Below, in pieces: positions 19,101-30,998 of a DNA stretch of 64,000 nucleotides. This DNA is from Berghia stephanieae (taxonomy: Eukaryota; Mollusca; Gastropoda; Nudibranchia; Aeolidiidae). Location of the stretch: contig CM067443.1 in the NCBI GenBank assembly GCA_034508935.3, forward strand, positions 123,684,257 through 123,748,256, in the 5' to 3' direction. Position numbers and translations under genes: made by a program. Numbering within the stretch: position 1 is the first letter of the stretch; every line of letters begins with the position of its first letter. Below the pieces are notes generated by a model. That model searched no databases. It was given only the letters and a program-made list of their open reading frames with translations, and was not told the origin of the DNA.

Positions 19101-20277
19101 GAGGCTGTTAATTATGCGTTTTGTCTCACTGAAATTAAGCAGTATGTGTATGAGTGTCCTAGCACTTTTACAACACATTCTCTTACCCTTTTTTCATTGG
19201 TTGATATCAACGATATGTAGTAGGTCACAATAGGACTATTGCTTTGCTCATGGCATGTCATAGGAAAACGGGTTTTCTTTCATCATCACCTATTCTATAA
19301 ATGTGAACATGGCAGTCACAAGAAAATATTTGAATAATAACTGAAGAGTGATGTATAATGTGACGTCGGATAATTAAAGAAAAATGTAAGAAAGAACCTT
19401 CTTTAAAAATTCAGTCTTCTGCAAGTTGGCTGAGTGAAATTTTTCATTTTCATCTCTCTCTAGACAGTATATCACCCTTGGATTTCTTTAAACAGTTACA
19501 TCTGCTTTGTACCAGTTTCCTTAATACAACAGATTTTTTTAAAATATGTATTACAAGCAACTAGTATATCCTTAGTTAATTCTATCCAATCTATTTAGTC
19601 CCTAGGCTGTGTTTTGTATGCTCTGGCATTCTTAGAAGCTCCTTACCAAAATGCTTACCAACGTGGAGACAGTCTGGCCCTTGCTACCATGGCAGGAAAA
19701 ATGTCATTTCCAAGTGATACGCGGTAAGGATAGAGTAAACGATAACCTTGAAATAATGGTGGTTAATTGTTGTTGGGTTTTTTTTTAATGATTTGTTTTT
19801 CTAGGGGTGGGGGAAGGGGGGGTTCCTTCTTTTTTTTTTTAAATTTATTAAATCAGGATTGTTAGACTGTATATTTGTTTAAAGATGATTTGGTGTCTCA
19901 TAACTACCTTTTTTTTTTAATTGCTTTTTTTTTTCACAAATTAAAATGGTAAATATCTATTAAAAAATGAGAGTAATAGCTTCAACTTCAATAAGGTATG
20001 AAGTCAGCACTAGGGTGTTTTGCACTCGAACCTTCCCTGTGATATGAAGTTAAAAGGATTTTTGCCATTTGTTGGCCATTGACCTTTAGGGTGACATGGT
20101 GCAATATTTTTAGTCACAAATGTTTTTGATTTGTTTTATATTGGATTTAGATACTCCAAGAATTTGACAGATACTATTGCCTGGATGATGAAAACCAACA
20201 TTCAAGAGCGACCCTTTATAGACCAAGTTATAGAGAGGATAAGTCCCTATGTGCAAAGAGATATTAACAGAGTATAA
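13147..20277 (+). CDS. STK16: Serine/threonine-protein kinase 16 (STK16), one-base frameshift in exon 2
   Basis: STK16 (NAK family, MPSK1/PKL12) is a lipid-anchored Golgi kinase. Exons: 13147-13223, 14932-15171, 17224-17363, 17804-17924, 18289-18384, 19599-19723 and 20151-20277 (TAA). All borders are AG/GT. Total 926 nt, one short of 309 codons; human STK16 has 305 residues. The protein starts MGCFCG, with Gly2 and Cys3/Cys5 placed for myristoylation and palmitoylation. Kinase motifs: glycine loop GEGGFSYV (24-31), catalytic Lys46 in ALKR, HRDIKPDN, the family's DLG in place of DFG (VLMDLGS), RAPELF and DERTDIWSLGCVLYA. In exon 2 the frame reads IMRDIHHP to base 15070; the homologous continuation (NVIPLECYIIQ) is then in the next frame, so one base is missing near 15068-15073. 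Every other exon is clean, so a sequencing or assembly error or a recent allele fits better than an old pseudogene. Confidence 0.9.
13390..14222 (-). mobile_element. LINE reverse-transcriptase relic in STK16 intron 1
   Basis: The minus strand encodes STLKLFADDTLLYREIKN, LQRDLKLQCWEARWRMEFHH and KKCHVLRVTNKKKSLHST: the FADD active-site block and following region of a CR1/Jockey-type LINE. Further leftward, in other frames, come SVTQIINNLQWKPLRERR-like words of the ORF end. The copy is broken and lies antisense within the first coding intron of STK16. Confidence 0.78.
14223..14695 (+). mobile_element. Rep-A copy in STK16 intron 1
   Basis: Follows the Rep-A consensus from tgtcttctatccc through ggaaacagtcaaatg, gatctcaaactaagtac and ggcgctgatatgacc to a gccataaaaccctt tail. 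It is older than the copies at 26-34 kb, judging by more differences. Confidence 0.8.
15334..16430 (+). mobile_element. Pogo/Tigger-type DNA transposon relic
   Basis: The left end acagtttagcccacttataa and the right end (reverse complement acaatgtaacttctctataa) are related terminal repeats of the CAGTxTAxCC...TATAAC type seen in pogo/Tigger elements. Near 16150-16310 the translation reads HSSNDRLCHFKKQHGM and, in another frame, YFSEAASVED, as in the CENP-B-like DNA-binding domain of Tigger transposases (GWLxxFKxRHGI, GExASV). The catalytic domain is absent. Located in STK16 intron 2. Confidence 0.65.
16909..17155 (-). mobile_element. SINE-2 family copy, minus strand
   Basis: Same blocks in the same order as at 5044-5275 (agagccataagg, agtgctagtt, tctaacagaccca, gaagcatatt, ttattgggacc). 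Lies in STK16 intron 2, ending about 70 bases before exon 3. Confidence 0.65.
18790..19090 (-). mobile_element. LINE ORF2 C-terminal relic in STK16 intron 5
   Basis: The minus strand encodes DYHVLPRHEQVILFCLRTGH, then NRLKKHMHRRL, matching the YHxLPRxxQVxxxRLRTGHNRLxxH pattern near the end of LINE ORF2. The next conserved CG-EE-AEHxLQxC block is recognisable in another frame. Confidence 0.72.
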
Positions 20278-20327
20278 TTAGGTTGTTATAACGTGGAGTT
20301 TTATTCATGTTTACCTTTTTAAATTTT

Positions 20328-20333
20328 AATAAA
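20328..20333 (+). terminator. STK16 polyadenylation signal AATAAA
   Basis: A canonical AATAAA lies 51 bases after the STK16 stop codon in an AT-rich stretch, the expected setting for the end of the mRNA. Confidence 0.7.
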
Positions 20334-20749
20334 ATCTCATGATTGCTCAAATGGTAAGTGTTACCATCCAGAACTTCAATTCATAAAGTATTTGGATAAT
20401 GTTTTACAGATTATCTTTTTCTTATTGACTGGATCTGAATTTTGATCATATAAACGCAAAAAGCTTACTGTTCCAAGAATACACATTTTTTTATTCTTAA
20501 CAAAATGAATAATTTGGAGTGGAAAACAATGCAGGTGCATCATAATTTATGGCCTGACACTTCCCTAAAACGTTTGTTACTACTGAGAAAAGCTTACACA
20601 GCCATGGACTAGACTTGACTGCTGACATCACGGTTATGCTCAATGGCAATTCACTGGATGTCATTGAACAAGTATGTCACATTTTCTTTGACTGTTATTT
20701 TACATCACAGCATAATATCTCTGCATTTTCATTGGCTGTTGTGTTTTAC

Positions 20750-20983
20750 TTCTCTGCAGGATATCTTGACCCCTATATCATTTCTTTTTTTAGACAAATT
20801 ATTGTCGCTATCAGTGGTTCGCTACGTCGATATAACCGTCTTGTGGTTAAGTTTATGTCGATATAGGCGATTTTTATTTACTAATGTTATATAGCGAAGA
20901 AAAAAAACGGGACTTTGATGTCATGTCGATATAAGCATGATTTCGATATAACCATTGTCGATATTTCTGCTCTACACTGTACT
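20750..20983 (+). mobile_element. Probable pogo-type MITE relic
   Basis: Repeated cgatataa words (cgtcgatataaccgt, gtcgatataggcg, gtcgatataagc, tcgatataaccattg) end in ctctacactgta, the layout of pogo/Tigger terminal regions (cgatataacg, then CACTG-TA). The left end is not clear. It lies about 470 bases after the STK16 stop. Confidence 0.4.
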
Positions 20984-21223
20984 TGGAGATTCGGGAAAAG
21001 TACACAGATTTTGTGTTTGATGATGCATGTGGCAGATCTGGATAACCATATTTTTTTCATAGATATATGCTCAGGAATATGAGCCCTGCAAAATATACTG
21101 AAGGAGATGTATTCTTATTTGAAATTTGAGTACACATTAATTTACAGATCTTTTCATCTTTTCTCTTACTCCCCTGTAACTGAAAACAGGGTGTGTTTTT
21201 TTTTTTTTTACCAGAAATGGACA

Positions 21224-21404
21224 TATGTCTTGGAATCTACACCTGTTCCCTATTTGAACCAATTCCCCTTTGTCTCGCCTTTTCTTTTGTGCTTTAATTG
21301 TAATTCTAGAACTTTTTTACTTTCCCATTTTCTTCCTTTTTACTGGCGCTGATATGACCGTAATGTGTTGCAAGCGCAGTAAAACCCTTTAAAACAAAAA
21401 CAAA
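21224..21404 (+). mobile_element. Rep-A 3' fragment
   Basis: Begins at ttggaatctacacctgttcc and runs through the GGCGCT hairpin to the AAAAC-type tail. It is 5'-truncated. A more decayed scrap follows at about 21800-21930. Confidence 0.75.
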
Positions 21405-22469
21405 CATCTCGTTGTGCCTATTGTAAGATTATTGCAATATTTACTGAAATACATGGCTTTTAAAATCAAGGTATAGGCAAAAATTTGGATATATAATAAT
21501 CAAGAAATGATATTATTTACCTTATATTTAAAGCAAACGGGGGACAATGAAGTATTACCAAACATTAAAAATGTGTTTTCACAATTTTTTTATTTTTTTA
21601 ATTAAATTACTTGAAATTTTTTCAAGTGCTCACACTCGCAAAAACGAATCCTTTATTGTGTTAACATTTCATTTCCACACAGTTCACCTAATTTCTATGT
21701 CTCCGGGGTCTAGTCAAATTGTTTCATGAGGGGAGGGGGGGGGGGCATTTTAATTTGTCCATCTGCTGAGTGTATCCTATGCTTATGTTTAGGGATACTT
21801 TTAGGTAGTCTTTTAATAAACATATTGATACATTTTCCGTAGAATCTACCCTAATTTGAACTTGTCCCTTTGGCTTACTCTGTCTTTGGGGGCTTTTAAC
21901 TGCAGATCTCCAACCTTTTGGCTATATCATTATAAATCTCCTAATAAACAAATTGATCGTAATAGGATGTTATCATTTACATACAATGAAATCTATCAAC
22001 AAATCTTCATGTACATTCTTTGAAAATTAATGAAGAAATAACATGTGGTTTATGATACATATTCTTTTATTTTACAGTGCTGCTTGCTCTCAACTTTTCA
22101 CTTTCATATTTTCATAAGATTGACATCCAAGTTCGGTTAGGTGACTCAAAATAATGGAAAGCCAAAGAAGAGCTAATATCTGAAAAACTATAAAATATAT
22201 AAAAACAAAATGGATATCATTCAATGGATCATCAAGGTTTAATTATTAGGTAAAACTGTTGTGAAAGTATTGCAATAATTATAGATTTTAGAGCACATGT
22301 TCTAGATACGTCATTTTCTTTCAATGCACATGTTTATCATATTGTCCCATTTGGATTCTTTTGACGTGCTTTACCTTGAAACCCCCTTTCCCAACAATGA
22401 CAAATTAGTGAATCTTTTATGCATCGTTGAATCTTTTAAGAAGAAATCACATGGTAGAGTATAAGATCA

Positions 22470-23175
22470 GGGCTGTAACTTGCTCAATCGTGTCATATTC
22501 ATCGACTGACTATTCTTGTTCCGAAATTATGCCCTATCCATTGCATGGCTGTATGGGGAGCTGCTCCATCTTGATGTAGTGGTTGAATTTGAAATCTTCT
22601 TCATTTAGTCTCCACAAATTGCTGCAAGGCTCTCCAAATTTTGATCGACATGTCAATGTTACACTCAGCGCTCACAGATACCGTCTTCTGGTTTTCATCC
22701 ATTAAAAAAACCAGAAAGGCCCCCATCACCCTTGATGATTTAATGCCCACCAAAAAGTTGTTGGTTTTTTCTTTGGTGAACTAATCCCTTTGCATCACTT
22801 CTTGGGGTTTTTGATGACCTCAATAAATAGAATTTTACTGTTTATGTACTCTTTTAAGTAAAAATAAGCTTCATCTAAAAACCAGATGTTCTTTTAAATG
22901 TTTTGTCTCTTTCAATTTTCTCAAAGCATCCATTGACACATCACAATTCTCTCCTGTATATAGGTGTCTGTAAGAATGTGATGCACTTTAATTTTATAAA
23001 GAGTCAGCTTAAGTTCAACCATTGATATTCTTCTTACTGACTCTCAGTCAGGGAATGTTAAGCTCAAGAGGCCGTCAAATTGACTTTTGGGGTTTTGCTC
23101 ACTGATTGTGTATCTAACCTTTTTAATCTTTTCGAGAGCTGTTTGAGCTTTGAACAGACCTGCACTGTTCTTTGA
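22470..23175 (-). mobile_element. Tc1/mariner-type transposase relic
   Basis: The minus strand shows KETKHLKEHLVF, KTPRSDAKG, IKSSRVMGAFLVF, DENQKTVSV, IKIWRALQQFVE and QDGAAPHTAMQWIG. QDGAxPHTA, preceded by an aspartate strand and an internal IGxF block, is diagnostic of Tc1/mariner DDE enzymes. Stops and frame changes interrupt it. Confidence 0.65.
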
Positions 23176-23179
23176 AGGG

Positions 23180-24490
23180 TGGTTTTTTATTCATATTTTT
23201 CACAAATCAGTGTATTTTAAACTTACTTGACCATTTCCAAATTATTGACTTAGTTGGATAGCATCTTTGTTACGTGAGTCCAGGTTTAAGTGTTTAGCAG
23301 ATAAAGCTTGAGTTTTCTTGATTAATTTTGTTTCAAAATATGTGCTTACAATGAAAATGCGTCCTCGTAAACCAAATTTTTTGTTTTATCTATTCATCTT
23401 TGCATTCAACATTGAACCTGGTTGTTTACATTTCCATTAATACAGAGACTTCACTTAATTTCCATCCAACACCAGAGATATTAGCTGATCTTTGGTTTTC
23501 CATTTTTTTTAATCCTAGATGGTAGGATTTTTTGTTTGTTTTGATTGTATACTTCTTGTTGATGAAAGCACTGTGTTATAATGATTGGGACACACGTCTC
23601 ACAATGATTTGATACTTTTGTGCAATATTAAATTGTTTTTGAGTTTACATTTGTCAATAATTATCTATATCAAAATGAGTAGTTTCTTTTTACTGACTGA
23701 GAGTAGTGACTGATTTTGTGAAACGATTCTTTTCATATCTGTGATTCTATTGATTTTGACTATCGTTTGTATTTATGCATTTAGACTACATTTGTATCAA
23801 CAACTCATCTTTTTATGGTGTGCATTTTGTTATTCTGTCTGCGTGAGATTTGTTAATTGTATTAAATATAGATGACTTAGTTACAGTTCAAATTATATAT
23901 TTGTATCTAAAATTATACTTTCCTGGATTTATTCAATTCTGTATTCTTATGGACATTTGAATTTTCTGATTTTTACTGTTTTCTCACTATAATTTTGAAG
24001 AATTTCATAATTAAAAAATATTTTCTATTGATACATCAAAATGTGGTAAGACAATAGACATGGTGATGTGCTAAAAATATGTTTGGAATTCATTATTATA
24101 TCAATTTTTTTTAATCATTAGGGGCATTTCCCAAAGTTTCCACTCAGTCGAGCCCTAATCAATTCCCATTGAAAATTTAACTTTCGATTCCTTTCACTGT
24201 ATGTTCTTATGCTAAATTTCATTTACTATATCTAGTGCAATGCAAAGGTATTGTGAATAATTTTGATATTGTAGCTTAATAGTAATAATTAGATGCAGAT
24301 GGCCCTCAATATTTTTTCGTTTTCATATTAGGATGGGCCATGGAAGTCTGCAGAGATCAACACCTCTTGCTGTTCCTTTTCTTCATATATTATGTCTTTT
24401 GGACTTTATCACCAAGGACCTGCCTAAGACGAAGACTTTTTTTGTGAGGGATATTTATTTTCCATTGTAAATCTTTAAAAAATGTACAGG
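23180..24490. other. AT-rich intergenic DNA, no gene seen
   Basis: No open frame with a plausible product, no splice-bordered exon and no member of the repeat families described here. Confidence 0.5.
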
Positions 24491-24496
24491 TAACTC

Positions 24497-24910
24497 ATCC
24501 GGTTTATACTGGCCCTGGCCAGATCCTTGGCTGAGAGGGAAACAGTCAATTATATAGTTAATTTTGGGAGATGATATTTTTTTCCTTGTAAATTATTGCT
24601 TTGTTATGGACTATATCATGTTTTGTGTACATATTACATATGATTTGAGTGTGTCCCTCTTGGTGGGATCCTGTGCTTGTATCTGGATGAGACTTTTAGG
24701 TGATCTCAAGCAAAGTACACTTATAGTGTGCTAATGGAATCTACATCTGTTCCCTATTCGGACCAGCCTCCTTTGTCTTACTTATTCTCTTGTGCTTTTA
24801 ATAAATCTATACTTTTTTTACTTTCCCATTATCTGTCTTTTACTAGCGCTGAAATGACCTAAATGTGTTGCAAATGCTGTAAAACCCTTAAAAGACGAAA
24901 CAAACAAACA
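24497..24910 (+). mobile_element. Rep-A copy, 5'-truncated
   Basis: Starts near tggccctggccagatccttg and runs to ctgtaaaacccttaaaagac with an acaaac tail, following Rep-A throughout. Confidence 0.85.
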
Positions 24911-24952
24911 TTGATTTAATTTAAACAATTTGTTTTCCAATTTAAAATTTGG

Positions 24953-25220
24953 GTCCGATAGTGATGTCGTTTCTTCTTCTCTTTACTAGCCTATCCTGCT
25001 TCTTTGGTTTGTGATTGTATTTTTGACAGGGGATATTTTTTTTTCTGTAAATCTTCTGCCTGTTTGTTCTTGGTTATTTATAATTTAGCTTATGATATCT
25101 TTAGGTTATGATTTTGATTTACATTTGTATTATTTTTTTTAGATTGCTTGTTTTTTTTGTTTCAGCGGTCTCTCATATAACCTCAATTGTGTTGGAAGAG
25201 ACCTAAAGCAACAAACAAAC
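24953..25220 (+). mobile_element. Rep-B copy, 5'-truncated
   Basis: Nearly identical to 32286-32550: gtccgatagtgatgtcgttt, gacaggggatatttttttt, cagcggtctctcatataacc, ggaagagacctaaagcaaca and an aacaaac tail. The first about 65 bases of the full copy are missing. Confidence 0.85.
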
Positions 25221-25896
25221 ATTGGATAAGTAAACTATGTTAATGTTATATCAAAGGATATGGCTCATGTAAATAATCAAATTTATCCTTGTCAACTTGC
25301 CCTGCACGGTTTTGTTGTTTCTTTAAACATCATTCAGGTATGCTTACTTGCTTGACTCGCAACAGTCATGTTGACGAAATATGGAATTCTTATCAGAATT
25401 CTAACATTGAATGCTCTTCTTCCACAACTTCAATATTTATTCTGCTTTAATGCCTGTATTTTTATCAGAATTTTCTTATTGCCTTTTTATAGGCTGTCTT
25501 TACACCATGTACTACAGATTTATTATTGTTCACTTAATTAACCTTAGTGTTGAAATGCGGTAGCTCCTAAAAAACTTGTTTATGTGAATATGGGAATAAA
25601 AGTGTGATAGAAAGGGCCTTATTCATGAATTTCAGAAATGTGTGTTGTTATTTTTATGAAATTACCCTTTACTTATATTTGACAACTTCTTGATTTTTTT
25701 ATTTAAATCGATCGTTTTGCCAGAATTTATCTAGATATTGCAATTTAATAATCAGGAATAGTATTTACGTATTTAGATTCTTTCACTAGGTTGTTCAAGA
25801 GCTGCACAAAATTTATAACTCAACGTAACTTTATGTCCCAAAATGGATCATGATATGTCATTTCATTATGTTGTAAAGATGAGTAAATGCCTGACT

Positions 25897-26975
25897 GTGC
25901 GGGGTTCCTGATCTCCCATAGTGGGCAGGAGGGTACATACTGTCTTCTATCCCCTTATATCTGTTTTCCAACATGCTTTCTGTCTTTGTCTTGGAATAAT
26001 ATGACTTAGTTTAGTCCTGGCCCTAGCCGGAGTCCAAGCTGGGAGGGAAATAGTCAAATGCATAGTTATTGTTTTGGGAGATGATATTTTTTTTCTTGTA
26101 AATCATCTCTCTGTTATGTATTATTATATTTGTTGTTTTGAATGTATAATGTTAGCATTTGAGTGTATTCCTCTTTGTTGGATTTTGTGAATTGTGTCCA
26201 TATGAGACTTATAGTTGTAGGTGATCTCAAACTAAGTACATCGGTGGTATGCTCTTGGAATCTTCATCTGATCCCTATTTGTTCCCAGTTCCCCTATGAC
26301 TTACTTTTTCTTGGGTGCTTTAATTGTAATTCTAGAACTTTTACCTGGGTGGGGATCCTGACCTCCCATAGTGGGCAGGGAGGTACATGCTGTGTCTTCT
26401 ATCCCCCCATACCCGTTTTCCAATTGTTTCCTGTCGTTGTCTTGGTATGAGATTACTTAGTTTTTGTCCTGGCCCTGGCCAGTCCTTGGCTGGGAGGGAA
26501 ACAGTCGAATGTATAGTTATAGTTTTGGGATATATTTGATATATTTTTTCCTTGTAAATCATCTCTCTGTTATGCATTGTATTATGTTTACATATTATAT
26601 TATATGATTTGTATACATTTGAGTGTATTCCTCTTAGTGGGGAACTGTGCTTGTGTCTGGATGAGACTTTTAGGTGATCTCAGACTAAGTACTTTGACGG
26701 TGTGCTCTTGGAATCTACATCTGTTTCCTATTTGAACCAATTCCCCTTTGTCTTACCTTTTCTTGGGTGCTTTAATTGTAATTCTAGAACTTTTTACCTT
26801 CCCATTTTCTTCCCTTTTACTGGCGCTGATATGACCATTAATGTGTTGCAAGCGCCGTAAAACCCTTAAAAACAAAACAAAAGAACTTTTACTATCCCAT
26901 TTTCTTCATTTTTACTGGCGCTGATATAACCTAAATGTGTTGCAAGCGCCGTAAAACCCTTAAAAACAAAAACAA
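25897..26975 (+). mobile_element. Rep-A copy (outer) split by another Rep-A
   Basis: The outer copy runs from 25897 to 26344 and resumes at 26882. It is interrupted in its agaactttttac block by the inner copy 26345-26881. Confidence 0.88.
26345..26881 (+). mobile_element. Rep-A copy (inner), 537 bp with 11 bp target duplication
   Basis: Runs from ctgggtggggatcctgacct to an aacaaaacaaa tail. It is flanked by agaacttttac at 26334-26344 and again at 26882-26892. The duplication shows retroposon-type insertion and defines both ends of Rep-A. Confidence 0.92.
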
Positions 26976-27463
26976 AAACAAAGTGTGTAAAAAAAAATTC
27001 ATAGGTAGTAAAGCGGCTTGTATTAATAGAAATAAAACCAAAACAAACGATGCAGGCAAAGATGCTAATATGAGCAGTCAGTCTGCCATTTATATCACTG
27101 TTAGCTACTTGAGCTTATTCTGGTGTTACCATTCCTTTTCAATGTCTGTATAAACCCTGATTGTTGTTTGATGTTCGTGTACATTAAAATGTGATGACTG
27201 AGTCAGGTTTGTTTAAGATAATATATGGTCTGCTTATTGTGTACTTTTTATGATTTCTTGATTTAACATTTTGAATATTGCATTTTAGGTTTTTATTTCA
27301 ATTACAATGACCAGAAATTTTATGTTTTCTACTCAATACTGTTCATTTTTATAGATAAGCCATTCCTCTTTTTGTATTTATTATATTGCTGCACTTGCAT
27401 TGGTATTTGTAAAAACGACTTTACCCAAATTAATGATGGGTGAAATTCCCCTTAGGGAAAGGC

Positions 27464-27912
27464 TGGGTGGGGTTCCTGACCTCCCATTGTGGGCAGGGAG
27501 GCACTTACTGTGTCTTCTATCCCCCTATATCTATTTTCCAACATGCTTTCTGTCTTTGTCTTGGAATGAGATTACTTGGTTTTGTCCTGGCCCTGGCCGG
27601 AGTCCTAGCTCGGAGGGAAACAGTCAAATGCATAGTTATTGTTTTGGGAGATTATATTTTTTTTCCTTGTACATCATCTCTCTGTTCTGTATTATTATAT
27701 TTGTTATTTTCAATGTATAATCTAAGCATTTGAGTGTATTCCTCTTTGTTGGATTTTGTGCTTGTGTCCGGATGAGACTTATAGGTGATCTCAAACTAAG
27801 TACATTGGTGGTATGCTCTTGGAATCTACATTTGATCCCTATTTGTTCCAGTTCCCCTTTGTCTTACTTTTTCTTGGGTGCTTTAATTGTAATTCTAGAA
27901 ATTTTTACTATC
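27464..27912 (+). mobile_element. Rep-A copy, 3' end lost
   Basis: Starts with the full 5' end (gctgggtggggttcctgacc) and follows the consensus to attctagaaatttttactat, then departs before the hairpin tail. Confidence 0.85.
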
Positions 27913-28242
27913 CAAAACAAGGGTTTTGAGCCTGAAATGTTCGTGTTTGGTATTTTGTTCTTTTTCAAAGCTTATATTTCATTTTTGTTCTTTACTTTTT
28001 ACAATGCATAGCTTCTAGCAGCTTTATATCAATTTGATTGTAGAGTAATTTGGGATAAACATCATTGGCCTAATGGGTCTGTAGGATTATGATTATATTT
28101 CTATTTTTGCATTCCTCCTGTAATGATAACTATCAGCATATATATCAATTAACAAAACTTTTTATTACTATGCAGCAAGTTGTTTCTCCATCATTCATTC
28201 CTTAAATTACGGCACGACCCATTTATTTTATTCAATAGATAG

Positions 28243-29215
28243 AACTGGGTGGGGTTCCCGACTTCCCATAGTGGACAGGGAGGTACTTGCTGTGTCTTCT
28301 ATCCCCTGTATCTGTTTTCCAATTGCTTTCTGTCTTTGTCTTGGAATGAGATTACTTAGTTTGTGTCCTGACCCTGGCCGGAGTCCTTGGCTGAGAGGGA
28401 AAGTCGAATGCAAAAGTTATAGTTCTGGGAGATGTTATTATTTTCCTTGTAAATCATCTCTCTGTATGTACTGTTATTTATTTTAATTTTTTACATATGA
28501 TTTGTAAACATTTGAGTGTATTCCTCTTAGTGGAATCTTTGTGCGGCTATGTGGTCTTGTGGTATGACACTCGCTTTCGGACCGGAATGTCCTGGATTCG
28601 AGCCTCACTCTTTCTCCGTACTGAAGTGTAAAATGAGTACCTGGCCATTAACAGCGTTGTCTGTCCAAAAAATTGTAATGTCGCCTAACAGGTATCATGT
28701 CCCGTCCTACATGTTAAAGCACTTTTTTGTACAAAATTAGTCTTTTGAATGTTTTCAGCGTGTTAAAGTAAGGTTGAATTACCTAAAACTAAAAGTGCCC
28801 TAATCTCATTTTCGATAATTTTAGTGGAATTCGTCCTCACGACCAGCGCTTACCCCCTTAAGTGTTGCTGTTGACCAGGGACCCCCTTGTAAAGCGCTTT
28901 TATCACATTTAGTGGATATTGCACTATATATATTTTAAAAAGCTCAAAGCTCAGCTCAATCTTGTGCTGATGTTAGGGTTAGACTTTTGGGTGATCTCAA
29001 ACTAAGTACACTGATAGTGTGCTCTTGGAATCTACATATCTGTTCCCTATTTATTTGAACCATTTCCACTGTCTTACGTTTTCCTCTAGTCCTTTTAATT
29101 GTACATCTAGAATGTTTTTACTAACCAATGTTCTTCCTTTTTACTGGCGCTGACATGACTTAAATGTGTTGTGAGCGCCGGAAAACCCTTACAAACAACA
29201 AACAACAAAACAATA
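28243..29215 (+). mobile_element. Rep-A copy split by a SINE-1
   Basis: The 5' part (ctgggtggggttcccgactt) runs to about 28539 and resumes at 28958. The 3' part ends with ggcgctgacatgactt, gagcgccggaaaaccctt and an aacaaac tail. Confidence 0.85.
28540..28957 (+). mobile_element. SINE-1 inserted in Rep-A
   Basis: Has the tRNA-like head tgtgcggctatgtggtcttg and B-box region gtcctggattcgagcc. The body blocks are aaaatgagtacctggccatt and aacagcgttgtctgt, and the 3' segment has cttgtaaagcgctttta. Repeated aatctt (28534-28539 and 28958-28963) is the probable target duplication. Confidence 0.8.
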
Positions 29216-29236
29216 GATAGAACACTCTAATTTAAT

Positions 29237-29237
<1 letters not shown>

Positions 29238-29281
<44 letters not shown>
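29238..29281. repeat. (CA)n microsatellite
   Basis: Uninterrupted CA dinucleotides, about 44 bases, just after the Rep-A tail. Confidence 0.95.
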
Positions 29282-29283
<2 letters not shown>

Positions 29284-29382
29284 AGTTTTTAGTCCAACTA
29301 TAATTCCAAATTAACTCATAACCATGTTTTGTGTTGAATTTTTTTGTTATTCTTATAATGTCAGTGCAGAGGAGTCACATAA

Positions 29383-29575
29383 AGGGACTTGTGCCTCAGC
29401 AGTATGGTCTTGGCATCTTAATCAAAAGGTTCATGATTCTTATCCCATCTGCTGCGATCTCTCTTTGAGCAAGTCACCGTGCCTTAGCTCATGCAGGTGC
29501 TGTTCTTTTAGTGATATAGAGAGGTGCCTATCCCTCAAAATTAATTTCCTTCATAGGGATTAATAAAGTATACAC
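29383..29575 (+). mobile_element. Diverged tRNA-type SINE
   Basis: tggtcttggcatcttaat and aaaggttcatgattcttatc fit A- and B-box regions. They are followed by tttgagcaagtcaccgtgcc and ggattaataaagtat, a common SINE body and tail arrangement. Confidence 0.5.
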
Positions 29576-29825
29576 ACAAACACAAAAAATATGACTAATC
29601 AAATATTTTATTATAAGATTCATATGTGATGTTTTTAAATGATTGTAAATACTAATCTGAAATAAACTAATTTACTGGGAGAAAGTAAAAGATGAGATTG
29701 CTTTGATTTACATTCAAGTGTTTTGATTTACATTCAAGAAATCTTGAAATGTTACTTTGTGTGCGATGAGTGGAATTCTCCATTGGATATGGTAACTTGA
29801 TTGCATTGAACTGATGGGTTCTACA

Positions 29826-30888
29826 TCAGTCCAACCTCCCATAGCGGGCAGGGAGGTACATACTGTGTCTTCTATACCCTTATATCTGTTATTCAACATG
29901 CTTTCTGTCTTTGTCTCGGAATGAGATTACTTGGTTTTGTCCTGGCACTGGCCGGAATCCTAGCTGGGAGGGAAACAGTCAAATGCAGTTATTGTTTTGG
30001 GAGATGATATTTTTTTCCTTGTAAATCATCTCTCTGTTATGTATTATTATTTTTTTTATTTTGAATGTATAATGTAAGCATTTGAGTGTGTTCCTCTTTG
30101 TTGGATTTTGTGCTTGTGTCTGGATGAGACTTGTAGGTGATTTCAAACTAAGTACATTGGTGGTGTGCTCTTGGAATCTACATCTGATCCCTATTTGTTC
30201 TCAATTCCCCTGGGTGGGGTTCCTGCCTCCCATAGTGGGCAGGGAGGTACATACTGTGTCTTCTATCCCCCTATATCTGTTTTCCAACTAGCTGTCTGTC
30301 TTTGTCTTGGAATGAGATTACTTGGTTTTGTCCTGGCCCTGGCCGGATACCTTGACTGGGAGGGAAACAGTCAAATGCATAGTTATTGTTTTGGGAGATG
30401 ATATTTTTTTCCTTGTAAATCATCTCTCTGTTATGCATTGTATTATGTTTTCTTTATAGTATATACGATTTGTAAAACATTTGAGTGTATTCTTCTTAGT
30501 GGGGACCTGTGCTTTTGTCTGGATGAGACTTTTAGGTAATCTCAAACTAAGTGCTTTGATGGTGTGCTCTTGGAATCTACATCTGTTTCCTATTTGAACC
30601 AATTCCCCTTTTGTCTTCTCTTTTCTTGGCCACTTTAATTGTATTTCTATAACTTTTACTATCTTATTGTCTTCCTTTTTACTGGCGCTGATATGACCTA
30701 AATGTGTTGCAAGTGCCGTAAAACCCTTAAAAACAAAACATTCTCAATTCCCCTTTGTCTTACTTTTTCTTGGGTGCTTTAATTGTAATTCTAGAACTTT
30801 TTACTATCCCATTTTCTTCCTTTTTACTGGCGCTGATATAACCTAAATGTGTTGCAAGCGCCGTAAAACCCTTAAAAAGAAACAAAAC
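29826..30888 (+). mobile_element. Rep-A copy (outer) split by another Rep-A
   Basis: The outer copy covers 29826-30210 and 30741-30888. It is interrupted in the ttctcaattcccc block. Its first bases have been replaced, so its own insertion point is unclear. Confidence 0.87.
30211..30740 (+). mobile_element. Rep-A copy (inner), 530 bp with 13 bp target duplication
   Basis: Full-length, from tgggtggggttcctgcctcc to ccttaaaaacaaaaca. It is flanked by ttctcaattcccc at 30198-30210 and 30741-30753. Confidence 0.92.
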
Positions 30889-30998
30889 ATACATCAGTCC
30901 ACATCGTGGTGTATGTATTTGCAGGTCTAGTAAGCCAAATAGTTATTGGCTCATTGTTGTAATGGACATGCAAAATATTGTATTTTACAATTACAACG

